A stretch of 64,000 nt of DNA, taken from positions 84,711-148,710 of the forward strand of contig DYFK01000009.1 in the NCBI GenBank assembly GCA_020725265.1. Reading direction: 5' to 3'. Positions 15,088 through 29,748 of the stretch are shown here, piece by piece. Made by a program: the position numbers and the translations under genes. The stretch's first letter is position 1, and every line of letters starts with the position of its first letter. The notes below the pieces were generated by a model. It saw only the letters and a program-made list of their open reading frames with translations. It made no database searches and was not told the DNA's origin. This stretch comes from Hydrogenophilus sp. GTDB taxonomy: Bacteria > Pseudomonadota > Gammaproteobacteria > Burkholderiales > Thiobacillaceae.

Positions 15088-17378
15088 CGGGCATTCAGGC
15101 GTTGACCGAGGGCGGCGCGGATATCCGCCATGACGGATGGCCAGTCGCCGGGACGGGGTTGCCGGAACAGCCGCGCGCTCGGATACCAGGGGCTGTCATC
15201 CCGTTCCAGCAACCAGCGGAAGTCCGGGGCGCGCGGCAACATGACCCAGACCGGCACCGCCAGCGCGCCGGCGGCATGGGCGATCGAGGTGTCGACGGTC
15301 AGGATCAGATCGAGCTCGCTCATCAGAGCGGCGGTTTCCAGGTAATCGGTCTGTTCGTCTCCCCAGTCCAGGATCGGGTTGGGAACGGCCGTCAGTTGCT
15401 CACGACCCGCGCCCAGTTGCAGATTGATCCAGACGATGCCGGGCAGATCGAACAGCGCGCTGAAATGCGTAAGCGGGCAGGAGCGGTTGCGGTCGTCGGC
15501 ATTGCCGGGGCTGCCGGCCCAGGCAATGCCGATCTTCATGCGCGCGGGCAGGTCGGCCAGACGCTGGCGCCAGGGTAGGCGCCGGGCTTCGGGCACGGAC
15601 AGATAGGGTACCCGGGACGGGATGTCGGCCAGCGAGCGGGTGCCACACAACCTGGGCAGACTCAGCAGGTGGCAGACATAATCATGCGCCGGCAACGGGG
15701 GGGGTGTACCACCGGTGCCGCCACCGGCATGGATGTCGACCAGCCCGGTCACGCCGCGCAGCAGGGAGACGATGTGGGGACGATGGACGTACAAACTGAC
15801 ACGCGCGCCCTGGTCCGTGAGTTGGCGGACATAACGAATGAATTGCAAGGTGTCGCCGATGCCTTGTTCGGCCAGCAGTAACAGACGTTTGCCAGCCAGC
15901 GGCTCGCCTCGCCAGGGGCGAGGCGTTCCCTGGATTGGTGGCGCACGATAGCCGGCGGCATGCTCGGGGCAGCGGGCGCGCCATTCATACTCCTCCCAAC
16001 CGCGGGCATAGTCGCCGCGCGCCAGCAGGACCAGGGCGCGGCTGAATCGGGCCTGCGCCAGGTTGGCATCGAGTGCGAGCGTGCGATTGAAGGCGTCGAG
16101 CGCGTCGTCGAGGTGGCCCAGCCGATGCAGGTCGAGACCCAGGTTGCTCCAGGCGGGCGCATAGCCGGGATGGCGGTCGAGCGCGGCACGGTAGGCGGCG
16201 ATGGCTTCTTCCAGCCGATCCTGGGCGCGCAGGCAGAGTCCGAGATTGTTGTGGAAATCGGGCAGGTCGTCGCGTTTGGCCAGGGCCGAGCGCATGCGCG
16301 CCTCGGCGTCCGCCGGCCGGCCTTCCTGCATGTCGAGGACGCCGAGGTAGTGCTCGGCGATGGCGTTGTCGGCCTGGCTCAGGATGGTTTGATAGGACGC
16401 TCGTGCTTCCGCCAGACGGCCTGCCTGATGCTGGCCGGCGGCCTGGCGCAGCAGGGTCTCGACCGGATCGGTGGGAGGGGGCGCGGTTTCGGCCTGGCCA
16501 CAGCAATGCTTGTAACGTTTGCCACTGCCACAGGGGCAGGGTTCGTTGCGACCGACGGCGGGGCGCGTGGGCGCGGCCGATGCGTCGAGCGCGGCCAGCC
16601 ACTGCCGGCTTTCGGCGTCGGCCGGATAGGCGTTCAGGCGGGCGGCCAACAATGTCCGGGCTCCGGCCGGCCGCTTGAGATCCAGCAGGTTGCGGGCGAG
16701 TTGCCGGAACTGGATCGATCCCAATGTCGAGCGTGGCATGTTCGCGACCAGCCCGGGAAGCTCCTCGTCGGTGACGAAGCGCCAGAGATTGAACAGGCCA
16801 TGAAAGCCAAGCGGCGTGCCTTCCGGATAGGTGGTCTCGAAGGAAAACCGGTCGGCGAGCGCCGCCGGCGCGAAGCGGATGCCGTGGCGCGCTTCCAGCA
16901 TCGGCCGGTATTGGCGACAGATCAGTTCGTCCTCCGGCTCGTGACGGTTGATGTCGGGGTCGCGCAGGGCATCGAGCAGGCGGCGTGAACGCAAAGAGAA
17001 ACCGCCGTTGCCGACGTCATGGCCATCGCGATGAGCCCCCCAGCGGGCGCCGATGTAGTCGTATTCTAGGAAGCGGTCGTCCCAGGCCGCCGGGTTGACC
17101 AGATAGCCGTCCCACTGGATCAGCAGCACGTGCCGGGTCGCGATGTATCGGCCGAGTTCCTTGATGACGAAGCGCGAGTAGGCGGCGCGGCCGTCAAGTG
17201 GCGGAATGGCGAGGTGTCGGGCGCCGCCGGTGTCGCCGCCATCATCGGAAATGAACAGCGCGTCGTCGAAGTCCATGGCCGCCAGCGACAACCGCATCGC
17301 GCGTGCCGCCAGGGCGTGGGTCTGGGTGTCGATGACGCAGATCGTGGTGTCGTGGGCGCGTGGCTTGCGGGCTGCCAT
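15084..17378 (-). CDS. Multidomain glycosyltransferase: DUF5672 + SEC-C + TPR + GT9-like
   Basis: A 764-residue fusion. Residues about 10-200 resemble DUF5672 ([41 protein letters not shown]), a putative transferase domain. Residues about 275-295 are a SEC-C zinc motif ([18 protein letters not shown]). About 310-460 are TPR repeats ([38 protein letters not shown]). The C-terminal ~270 residues are GT9/heptosyltransferase-like ([47 protein letters not shown]). Such TPR-GT9 proteins are thought to act in cell-surface or protein glycosylation. It heads a minus-strand set with a DUF4254 gene and follows secA by 49 bases on the same strand. Confidence 0.82.
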   Translation of the reverse strand: MAARKPRAHDTTICVIDTQTHALAARAMRLSLAAMDFDDALFISDDGGDTGGARHLAIPPLDGRAAYSRFVIKELGRYIATRHVLLIQWDGYLVNPAAWDDRFLEYDYIGARWGAHRDGHDVGNGGFSLRSRRLLDALRDPDINRHEPEDELICRQYRPMLEARHGIRFAPAALADRFSFETTYPEGTPLGFHGLFNLWRFVTDEELPGLVANMPRSTLGSIQFRQLARNLLDLKRPAGARTLLAARLNAYPADAESRQWLAALDASAAPTRPAVGRNEPCPCGSGKRYKHCCGQAETAPPPTDPVETLLRQAAGQHQAGRLAEARASYQTILSQADNAIAEHYLGVLDMQEGRPADAEARMRSALAKRDDLPDFHNNLGLCLRAQDRLEEAIAAYRAALDRHPGYAPAWSNLGLDLHRLGHLDDALDAFNRTLALDANLAQARFSRALVLLARGDYARGWEEYEWRARCPEHAAGYRAPPIQGTPRPWRGEPLAGKRLLLLAEQGIGDTLQFIRYVRQLTDQGARVSLYVHRPHIVSLLRGVTGLVDIHAGGGTGGTPPPLPAHDYVCHLLSLPRLCGTRSLADIPSRVPYLSVPEARRLPWRQRLADLPARMKIGIAWAGSPGNADDRNRSCPLTHFSALFDLPGIVWINLQLGAGREQLTAVPNPILDWGDEQTDYLETAALMSELDLILTVDTSIAHAAGALAVPVWVMLPRAPDFRWLLERDDSPWYPSARLFRQPRPGDWPSVMADIRAALGQRLNAR

Positions 17379-17427
17379 GATCGTTCCAGCGGGGGTCAGC
17401 CCCGGCGGCGGCCGATGGCTGGCCGGT

Positions 17428-20169
<2,742 letters not shown>

Positions 20170-20195
20170 GAAAAATGAAGGAGATAGGGGATGCC

Positions 20196-20690
20196 GTGAA
20201 TCCGCCGAATGCTACCATACCGGCGTTTTTCGCTTGGTTTCCCGCCTTGGCCGCATTGCATTCCCCTCTCGTCCGCGTGCGTGGGTTGTTGCGCGAAAAT
20301 CGCCAGCTGGCGGCCGCCCTGCCTGAAGCCGAGTCGCTGCGCGAGTTGAATCAGCGTTTCTCCGGTGTGGTGCCCCGCGAGGTCGCTCGCGCCTGCCGGG
20401 TCGCGGCGTTGCGTGGCGATACCGCCATGCTGTTCTGCGCCAATGGCGCCGCCGCCAGCCGGGTTCGCGCCCAGGCCAAGGGAATTGCCCGCGCGCTGAC
20501 GCGCGACGACGCGCCGGTTCGATCGGTTTCCGTGAAGGTCCGAGCCGATTGGGCGCCGCCGCCGCCGCCGCCCCGGCGTGAATTGCCCGCCAGCGCCTTG
20601 CGGGCATTCGAGGCGCTGGACCACGAATTGCCGGAGGGCGACCTCCGGACGGCGGTAGAGCGTCTGCTGGCGCGTCGCCGGGAGAGGTGA
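20196..20690 (+). CDS. DUF721 / DciA-like protein (helicase-loading family)
   Basis: A 164-residue protein if started at GTG 20196, which has AAGGAG and AGGGG upstream; ATG 20175 would give 171 residues but lies only six bases from the secA start. The core ([50 protein letters not shown], read in parts) fits DUF721. Its characterised member, DciA, loads or supports the replicative helicase DnaB in bacteria without DnaC. A run of seven prolines lies near residue 125. DciA-like genes are often found next to secA, as here. The match is clear in the N-terminal half and weak after it. Confidence 0.72.
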   Translation: MNPPNATIPAFFAWFPALAALHSPLVRVRGLLRENRQLAAALPEAESLRELNQRFSGVVPREVARACRVAALRGDTAMLFCANGAAASRVRAQAKGIARALTRDDAPVRSVSVKVRADWAPPPPPPRRELPASALRAFEALDHELPEGDLRTAVERLLARRRER

Positions 20691-20709
20691 CCCGGCTACA
20701 ATCGCGGCC

Positions 20710-21270
20710 ATGATTCCGAGCTGCAACATCTTTCTGGTCGGCCTGATGGGGTCGGGCAAGACCACCATCGCCAAGTTACTGGCGCGCCAGCGCGGCCTTG
20801 AGTTCGTGGATTCCGATCATGAAATCGTCGCGCGTTGTGGCGTGTCGATTCCCACCATTTTCGAGATCGAGGGCGAGGCTGGTTTTCGCAAGCGGGAGAC
20901 CTGCGTCATCGACGAACTGACCCGGCGGCGTGGCATCGTGCTCGCGACCGGTGGCGGCGCGGTGCTGGCGCCGGAGAATCGAGCCAATCTGAAATCGCGC
21001 GGCACCGTGGTCTATCTTCGCTGCCAGCCGCAGGAACTCTATCAGCGGACCCGCCACGACAAGAACCGGCCGTTGTTGCAGACGGAAGATCCGCTCAAGC
21101 GTCTGAAGGATCTGTACGCCGCGCGTCACGGGCTTTACATGCAGGTGGCCGATATCGTGCTGGATTCCGGCCGGCAGAGCACCCATGCGTTGCTGCGTCG
21201 GCTTGAAAACAATCTTGATCTGGCATCGGTCGGGGTTGGTGATCCCTGCGCCACTCCGGAAATCTCCTGA
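20710..21270 (+). CDS. aroK: Shikimate kinase
   Basis: A 186-residue kinase with the P-loop GLMGSGKTT (residues 10-18), the shikimate-binding DSDHEI (about 35-40) and GEAGFRKRET (about 56-65), the Walker-B-like ATGGGAVL near 79-86, and the lid arginines in RTRHDKNRPLL. It phosphorylates shikimate to shikimate 3-phosphate in aromatic amino acid synthesis. In many proteobacteria aroK is followed directly by aroB; here it is followed by a minus-strand VanZ-like gene. It lies 19 bases after the DciA-like gene. Confidence 0.95.
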   Translation: MIPSCNIFLVGLMGSGKTTIAKLLARQRGLEFVDSDHEIVARCGVSIPTIFEIEGEAGFRKRETCVIDELTRRRGIVLATGGGAVLAPENRANLKSRGTVVYLRCQPQELYQRTRHDKNRPLLQTEDPLKRLKDLYAARHGLYMQVADIVLDSGRQSTHALLRRLENNLDLASVGVGDPCATPEIS

Positions 21271-21271
21271 A

Positions 21272-22315
21272 TCACCGGGTCGGGCGTCTGGCCGGCGGCA
21301 AGGCCGAAGCGGCCAGCACGGCGAGCGCCAGGTAAGGCCAGAACGAGGCGACGGCCTTGGCCATGCCGGCGATGTTGAACACGCTCGCGATTGGCCAGAG
21401 CAGATAATCCGCGAGCAGCCAGCGCATCAGCAGTATGGCCAGCAACAGCAGCACGGCGATCGACCGGCGCTTTTTCGAGACCATGGGAATCAGCAGCAGC
21501 CAGAAGGCCAGCAGGAAGGCGGCCAGCGTTTCCAGGGACATCACGCCGCCGACCGCGCGCAGCTTCAGCAGAATGGTGGCCACGAGCAATTTCATGGCGA
21601 ATGCCGCCGCGAACAGCATGAGCATGCCCCCGACGTATCGGCGTGGCTTCAGCAGGCAGGCGGTGAAGGCGCCGAGCGCCGACATTTCCAGGAAGGTCGC
21701 CAGGAACCACAGCGAGTTGAGGTCGTTGAAATGATCTGGTGGCGTGTCGAACGGACGCAGGTGCAGGCCAAGCCAGCCCGCGCCCGGAAACGGCAGCAGC
21801 GAGAATTGCGCGAATCCCCACAACGCGAGCAACCAGAGTCCCAGGCTGGCCCAGGCCGATTCGCGGAACCAGGCCAGGCGCCAGCGCCGCAGCGCGCGTC
21901 CGGCGCGCCGCCAGCGATTGTGATGCAGGGCCAGCAGCGCGCCGAGCAGGGCGCCGAGCAGGTTCAGGAAGACATCGAGGTTGGATGCGATGCGGTCCGA
22001 CAGCATTTCCTGCATGCTTTCCATCAGCACGCTGTAACTCCCGCCGACGAGCAAGGCCAGGCTGATCCCGCGCGCGCGTTGCCGTGGCAGCCCGAACCGG
22101 CGTGCCAGCAGGTAACCGAACGGTAGGTAGACCAGCAGGTTGGTGGAGATGTCGGTGCGCGTGATGTAGCGTGGCAGCGGGTCGAACAGGAATGACAGCG
22201 ACCACGTATCTTCCGGGGAAAGCCCGGCCGAGGTGTACAGGCTGCCGAACGCGATCAGCAGCGCGTAGATCGACAGGTAGATGCCGATCGCGGGGGAAAC
22301 GGAAGACGTGGTCAT
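21272..22315 (-). CDS. VanZ-like membrane protein
   Basis: A 347-residue integral membrane protein when started at ATG 22315 (MTTSSVSPAIG). The longer frame adds a basic, proline-rich stretch and is less likely. The N-terminal half is VanZ-like: a first helix, then DISTNLLVYLPFGYLLARR, SYSVLMESMQEML and RIASNLDVFLNLLGALLGALL. The C-terminal half adds several more predicted helices. VanZ itself gives low-level teicoplanin resistance by an unknown route, and most homologues have no known function. It converges with aroK with one base between them. Confidence 0.8.
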   Translation of the reverse strand: MTTSSVSPAIGIYLSIYALLIAFGSLYTSAGLSPEDTWSLSFLFDPLPRYITRTDISTNLLVYLPFGYLLARRFGLPRQRARGISLALLVGGSYSVLMESMQEMLSDRIASNLDVFLNLLGALLGALLALHHNRWRRAGRALRRWRLAWFRESAWASLGLWLLALWGFAQFSLLPFPGAGWLGLHLRPFDTPPDHFNDLNSLWFLATFLEMSALGAFTACLLKPRRYVGGMLMLFAAAFAMKLLVATILLKLRAVGGVMSLETLAAFLLAFWLLLIPMVSKKRRSIAVLLLLAILLMRWLLADYLLWPIASVFNIAGMAKAVASFWPYLALAVLAASALPPARRPTR

Positions 22316-22380
22316 GAGATGGGGAAACGGTGCGGCCTGGCGCGCGGCTCGGTGAGGGCGACATGCTGGCACGCCGGTGA

Positions 22381-23773
<1,393 letters not shown>

Positions 23774-23777
<4 letters not shown>

Positions 23778-24115
23778 GTCCGGGCATTCTCCAGACCCTG
23801 GCTTCGGCCAGCCTGATCGGCCTGATCTTTCTGGGCGTCGCCTGGGAACTTTGGCTGGCACCGTTGCGCCCGGGTGGTTCCTGGCTGGTCCTGAAGGTAC
23901 TGCCCCTTCTGGCGGCGCTGTTCGGAATCCTGCGCGGCCGGCTCTATACCTATCGCTGGTCGACGTTGATGATCTGGCTGTATTTCACCGAGGGGGTGGT
24001 GCGCGCCTGGTCGGATACGGGGGCATCGGCGGTTCTGGCCATGATCGAGATCGGCCTGTCCCTGGCGTTTTTTCTGGCTGCTGCGTTTTTCACACGCCGG
24101 GCGCCCCGCTATTGA
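23774..24115 (+). CDS. DUF2069 small membrane protein
   Basis: A 113-residue protein with about four predicted transmembrane segments (LASASLIGLIFLGVAWEL, VLKVLPLLAALFGIL, STLMIWLYFTEGVV, AMIEIGLSLAFFLAAAFF). The YTYRW...MIWLYFTEG segment is typical of DUF2069, a family found next to wrbA in many beta- and gammaproteobacteria, exactly as seen here. No function is known. It is coupled by a four-base overlap to the preceding gene. Confidence 0.88.
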
Positions 24116-24181
24116 TCAAGGTCAACCCCGATTGTTGCGGTATCCAAGAGAATTGACGACATTAGTATCCACTAATAAACT
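24112..24181 (+). promoter_or_regulatory. Probable promoter with an FNR-type box before the cytochrome gene
   Basis: TTGAT-N4-GTCAA at 24112-24125 matches the FNR/CRP-like half-site pair TTGAT-N4-ATCAA at nine of ten positions. A sigma-70-like pair follows: TTGACG (24153-24158), 17 bases, then TAAACT (24176-24181). The box centre lies about 70 bases before the expected transcript start, a class I activator spacing. It controls a haem protein if real. The -10 match is only four of six. Confidence 0.45.
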
Positions 24182-24208
24182 CCGCCGCAATTTCTCACAG
24201 GACGCGCC

Positions 24209-24988
24209 ATGACCAAGATCAATTTCGTGCATTTCAAGTTCCTCCCCATGTCCATGCGGGTACTGTTCAGCATGGTCCTGCTGGTGTTCGGCGTGGGGTA
24301 TCTGATGGCCATGATCCAGGTCTGGGAGAACCATGCCGGCAAGGATGGCGACCCGATGCTGTCCGCCAAGGATCTGATGATTGCTTACAGCGGCAACCCG
24401 GACGGCACAAAACTGGAAACCGCGCTGCGCGGTTCGATGGCGGACATGCTGCCGGACGAAAAGCGGCAGGTCATTTTCGAGTGGCTGCACAGCGGCGCCG
24501 ATGAGGATACGTTCACCAGCAAGATCGATCCGGTCCTGCAGGAACATTGCGTCATGTGTCACAGCCCGGATGCCAATCCGCATCTGCCCAACTTCACTTC
24601 GCCCGAAGGCGTCGCCAAGGTGACCGCCAGGGATGAGGGCATGAACCTGCATACCCTGATCCGGGTTTCGCATATCCACCTGTTCTCGATCACTTTCATC
24701 TTCTTCATCACCGGCTTCATCTACACCCATGCCCACGTGCGTCCGACCTGGCTGAAGTGCGTGGTGCTGGCGGTGCCGTTCGCCACCCTGATCACCGACG
24801 TGGCTTCCTGGTATCTGACCAAGGTCTGGACCGGGTTTGCCTGGGTGGTCATCCTCAGCGGCGCGCTGATGGGGTTCTCGTTCGCGATCATGTGGATTAC
24901 CTCGATGTGGCAGATGTGGTTCTATCGGGTGCCGGAGCACATCATCGAGAACGAAGGTCGGATTCCTTGCGTGCATCGCGAAAACTGA
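24209..24988 (+). CDS. Membrane-bound mono-haem c-type cytochrome-like protein
   Basis: A 259-residue protein with one N-terminal membrane anchor (about 12-35). A periplasmic part follows, containing one haem c motif C114-V-M-C-H118 (LQEHCVMCHSPDANPH), and then three more hydrophobic helices after residue 145. Histidines in and near the first of these (RVSHIHLF, YTHAHVRP) could bind a b-type haem, but that is speculative. I know homologues in sulfur- and metal-oxidising proteobacteria but no proven role. It is single, with a promoter upstream and a symmetrical terminator downstream. An electron-transfer role is likely; partner proteins are not encoded next to it. Confidence 0.72.
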   Translation: MTKINFVHFKFLPMSMRVLFSMVLLVFGVGYLMAMIQVWENHAGKDGDPMLSAKDLMIAYSGNPDGTKLETALRGSMADMLPDEKRQVIFEWLHSGADEDTFTSKIDPVLQEHCVMCHSPDANPHLPNFTSPEGVAKVTARDEGMNLHTLIRVSHIHLFSITFIFFITGFIYTHAHVRPTWLKCVVLAVPFATLITDVASWYLTKVWTGFAWVVILSGALMGFSFAIMWITSMWQMWFYRVPEHIIENEGRIPCVHREN

Positions 24989-25005
24989 GCGGCCGGCATT
25001 CACGT

Positions 25006-25033
25006 GAAAAAGGCGCCAATTGGCGCCTTTTTC
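25006..25033. terminator. Bidirectional terminator between the cytochrome gene and leuA
   Basis: A perfect 28-base palindrome: a 14-base half that begins GAAAAAGGCGCC and its exact complement. A-runs and T-runs on the two sides make it work as a rho-independent terminator on both strands. The flanking genes converge on it. Confidence 0.93.
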
Positions 25034-25073
25034 GTTGGTCGCGAGGAAGTCGCGACTCGACGGATGGAATGGC

Positions 25074-26624
25074 TCAGACTTGCGGGTGGGCTCGCTCTTC
25101 CGCGCCGTACAGTTTGTTGAGCGCGTTCAGATAGGCCTTGGCCGAGGCGATGACGATGTCGGTATCGGCACCCTGGCCATTGACGATGCGTCCTTCCCGG
25201 TTCAGCCGCACGGTGACCTCGCCCTGCGCGTCGGTGCCGGTGGTGATGTTGTTGACCGAGTAGAGCAGTAGGGTGGCGCCGCTGCCGACCATCTTTTCGA
25301 TGGCGCGGAACGAGGCGTCGACCGGACCGCCACCGAATTCGTCGGCGCGGATTTCGTTGCCGCCGTCGGACAGCACGACATGGGCGTGCGGTGTCTCGCC
25401 GGTTTCCGAGCAGACTTTCAGGGAAACCAGCTTGAAGCGGTCGCAGGCATCGAGGTTGGCGTCGACCGAGACCAGTGCTTGCAGATCCTCGTCGAAGATT
25501 TCCCGTTTCTTGTCGGCCAGTTCCTTGAAGCGTGCGAAGGCGGCGTTGAGTGCTTCCTCACTGTCGAGCACGATGCCGAGTTCCTGCAGGCGCGTGCGGA
25601 AGGCGTTGCGGCCGGAGAGCTTGCCGAGGGTGAGCTTGTTGTGGCTCCAGCCGACATCCTCGGCGCGCATGATCTCGTAGGTTTCGCGATGCTTGAGCAC
25701 GCCGTCCTGGTGGATGCCGGACTCGTGCGAGAAGGCGTTGGCGCCAACGATGGCCTTGTTGGGCTGCACCGGATAACCGGTGATCTGCGACACCAGGCGG
25801 GAGGATGGCACGATCTGCGTGGTGTCGATGCGCGAGTCGCAGCCGAACACGTCGCGCCGCGTCTTCACCGCCATCACGATCTCTTCCAGCGAGGCGTTGC
25901 CGGCGCGTTCGCCGAGACCGTTGATGGTGCACTCGACTTGGCGCGCGCCGTTCATCACGGCGGCGAGCGAGTTGGCCACCGCCATGCCGAGGTCGTTGTG
26001 GCAGTGCGTCGACCACACCACCTTGTCCGAGTTGGGTACGCGCTCGATCAACTGGCGCATGCGCTCGCCCCATTGCGCCGGCACGCTGTAGCCGACCGTG
26101 TCGGGCACGTTGAGGGTCTTCGCGCCAGCCTGGATGACCGCGTCGAACACGCGGCACAGGAAGTCGAGCTCCGAGCGCACCGCGTCCTCGGCGGAAAACT
26201 CGACGTCGTCGGTATATTCCAGGGCCATCTTCACCGCCTTGACGGCGGCTTCCACCACTTGGTCCGGCTGCATGCGCAGCTTCTTCTCCATGTGGATCGG
26301 GCTGGTGGCGATGAAGGTATGGATGCGGCCGGAGGCGGCCGGCCGGATCGCCTCGCCGGCGGCGCGCACGTCGCGCTCGCTTGCGCGCGCCAAAGAACAG
26401 ACGGTTGATTGCGTGATGGTACCGGCGATGGCGCGGATGGCTTCGGCATCACCAGGACTGGCGGCGGCGAAGCCTGCTTCGATGACGTCGACGCCGAGCC
26501 GCTCGAGCTGGCGCGCTATCCGGATCTTTTCATCCTTCGTCATGGCGGCGCCGGGGCTTTGCTCGCCATCGCGCAGGGTGGTGTCGAAAATGATCAGGCG
26601 ATCGGGTTGCGTGCGGGGGGGCAT
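25074..26624 (-). CDS. leuA: 2-isopropylmalate synthase
   Basis: A 516-residue enzyme. The N-terminal TIM barrel has [14 protein letters not shown] (about 9-22) and the metal-binding HCHNDLGMA near 205. The C-terminal regulatory domain (about 390-510) carries leucine feedback control. It condenses acetyl-CoA with 2-oxoisovalerate in the first step of leucine synthesis. It is the last gene of the minus-strand order ilvB-ilvH-ilvC-psd-pssA-leuA, 27 bases after pssA, and ends at the bidirectional terminator. This order is characteristic of Betaproteobacteria. Confidence 0.97.
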   Translation of the reverse strand: MPPRTQPDRLIIFDTTLRDGEQSPGAAMTKDEKIRIARQLERLGVDVIEAGFAAASPGDAEAIRAIAGTITQSTVCSLARASERDVRAAGEAIRPAASGRIHTFIATSPIHMEKKLRMQPDQVVEAAVKAVKMALEYTDDVEFSAEDAVRSELDFLCRVFDAVIQAGAKTLNVPDTVGYSVPAQWGERMRQLIERVPNSDKVVWSTHCHNDLGMAVANSLAAVMNGARQVECTINGLGERAGNASLEEIVMAVKTRRDVFGCDSRIDTTQIVPSSRLVSQITGYPVQPNKAIVGANAFSHESGIHQDGVLKHRETYEIMRAEDVGWSHNKLTLGKLSGRNAFRTRLQELGIVLDSEEALNAAFARFKELADKKREIFDEDLQALVSVDANLDACDRFKLVSLKVCSETGETPHAHVVLSDGGNEIRADEFGGGPVDASFRAIEKMVGSGATLLLYSVNNITTGTDAQGEVTVRLNREGRIVNGQGADTDIVIASAKAYLNALNKLYGAEERAHPQV

Positions 26625-26651
26625 GATGGGCTCCTCTGGGCGGGCGTGGAC

Positions 26652-27458
26652 TCACCGCGACTCGGACTGTTTGTCACCATGTCGGCGTCCGAAATGGCGC
26701 CGCAGCCAGTAAATGTAGCCTGAGCAGGCATAGCCAAGCAGCAGCATGAACAGGACAATGGGGGGATCGATCGAGACCAGGGTGAACGAGAGCGCGATAC
26801 CAACGATGACAATGAACGGCACGCTGCGCCGGAGGTTGATGTCCTTGCCGCTGTAGAAACGGAAATTGGTGACCATGGAGATGCCGGCGAACAGGGTGAG
26901 TGCCCAGGCCAGCCAGTCGGTGGCGACCAGGTTGATGCGATTGTCGACCACCACCCAGATGAAACCTGCAAGCAATGTCGCGGCGGCCGGGCTTGGTAGG
27001 CCGAGAAACCAGCGTTTGTCCTGGACCGCGAGCATGGTGTTGAAACGGGCCAGCCTCAGGGCCGCGCCGGCGCAATAGACGAAAGCGGCGATCCAGCCGA
27101 GCTTGCCCAGATCCTTGAGCGCGTAGCTGTACATCACCAGCGCCGGAGCGACGCCAAAGGAAACCATGTCGGACAGCGAGTCATACTCGGCGCCGAACGC
27201 GCTCTGGGTATTGGTCAGACGCGCGACCCGGCCATCGAGTCCGTCCAGGATCATGGCGATGAAGATCGCCACGGCAGCCTGTTCGAAATGGCCGTTCATG
27301 GCCTGGACGATGGCGAAGAATCCAGCGAACAGGGCGCCTGTGGTGAACAGATTGGGCAGCAGATAGATACCGCGCCGGCTCGGTTTGATTTCCTCGGCGC
27401 AGGCAGGAGCGTCGGTCGCCGGCGTTCGCGCGTCGTCGCCGCCAGGTTCCGTTGTCAT
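26652..27458 (-). CDS. pssA: CDP-diacylglycerol-serine O-phosphatidyltransferase
   Basis: A 268-residue membrane protein with the CDP-alcohol phosphatidyltransferase motif DGLDGRVARLTNTQSAFG followed by AEYDSLSDMVSFG (about residues 73-103), which binds magnesium and CDP. About seven hydrophobic helices follow and surround it. It makes phosphatidylserine, the substrate of the adjacent decarboxylase. Its start is two bases after the psd stop, so the two steps of phosphatidylethanolamine synthesis are coupled. The C-terminus is basic (LRRHFGRRHGDKQ). Confidence 0.95.
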   Translation of the reverse strand: MTTEPGGDDARTPATDAPACAEEIKPSRRGIYLLPNLFTTGALFAGFFAIVQAMNGHFEQAAVAIFIAMILDGLDGRVARLTNTQSAFGAEYDSLSDMVSFGVAPALVMYSYALKDLGKLGWIAAFVYCAGAALRLARFNTMLAVQDKRWFLGLPSPAAATLLAGFIWVVVDNRINLVATDWLAWALTLFAGISMVTNFRFYSGKDINLRRSVPFIVIVGIALSFTLVSIDPPIVLFMLLLGYACSGYIYWLRRHFGRRHGDKQSESR

Positions 27459-27460
27459 GA

Positions 27461-28117
27461 TCAGAGCTTGGCCAGCACGTCGCTGGCCGCGCGCACCTTG
27501 TCGCCGAGTGCGACGCGCGGCTGGGCGTCGACCGGCAGATAGACGTCGACCCGTGAGCCGAAGCGGATGAAACCGTAACGATCCCCGCGTTGGAGGCGAT
27601 CACCCGGCTCGACATAGCAGAGAATGCGCCGGGCGATCAGGCCGGCGACCTGAACGCTGGTGACATCCTTGCCGTCGGTGGTCTGGAACCAGACGGCGTT
27701 GCGTTCATTTTCCAGCGAGGCTTTGTCGAGGTCGGCGTTGACGAACTTTCCGGGGTTGTACCAGCGTTGCCTGACGATTCCGTCGACTGGCGCCCGGTTG
27801 GAATGGACGTTGAACACGTTCATGAAAACGCTGATCTTGAGCGCTTCACGCTTGAGCCAGGTGTCCTCGGTTCTTTCGATCGCCACGATGCGTCCGTCGG
27901 CGGGCGAGGAGACGAGTCCCTCCCCGATGGGGACGATACGCGCGGGGTCGCGGAAAAACTGGAGCACGAACAGGGCAATCACCCAGACGGGGGTGGCCCA
28001 CGCCCATCCAGCCAGCAAGGTCACGGCCAGGGCGGCGACCACGGAAATGGCGAGAAACGGCCATCCTTCCCGGGCAATCACGGGATGGGGCCAGGGGGCT
28101 TTTCGCGGAGGGGCCAT
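27461..28117 (-). CDS. psd: Phosphatidylserine decarboxylase proenzyme (short form)
   Basis: A 218-residue proenzyme if started at ATG 28117 ([13 protein letters not shown]); the frame could begin up to 69 bases earlier, and no strong RBS decides. It has two N-terminal hydrophobic segments, the SPADGRIV motif, [11 protein letters not shown], and the self-cleavage site RFGSR, where Ser188 becomes the pyruvoyl group. The length fits the short class of decarboxylases that self-cleave near the C-terminus. It turns phosphatidylserine into phosphatidylethanolamine at the inner membrane and is followed by pssA. Confidence 0.94.
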   Translation of the reverse strand: MAPPRKAPWPHPVIAREGWPFLAISVVAALAVTLLAGWAWATPVWVIALFVLQFFRDPARIVPIGEGLVSSPADGRIVAIERTEDTWLKREALKISVFMNVFNVHSNRAPVDGIVRQRWYNPGKFVNADLDKASLENERNAVWFQTTDGKDVTSVQVAGLIARRILCYVEPGDRLQRGDRYGFIRFGSRVDVYLPVDAQPRVALGDKVRAASDVLAKL

Positions 28118-28194
28118 GCCGATGCACATCTTGGCGGGTCTGGGATGGAATATTGGGGCTGACGGGTGGCTCTCGCCCCCCGTCAAAGGCCTGA

Positions 28195-29748
<1,554 letters not shown>

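Noticed and set aside
15960..16988. Plus-strand 342-codon frame
   Set aside because: It is the shadow of the TPR and SEC-C part of the minus-strand glycosyltransferase fusion.
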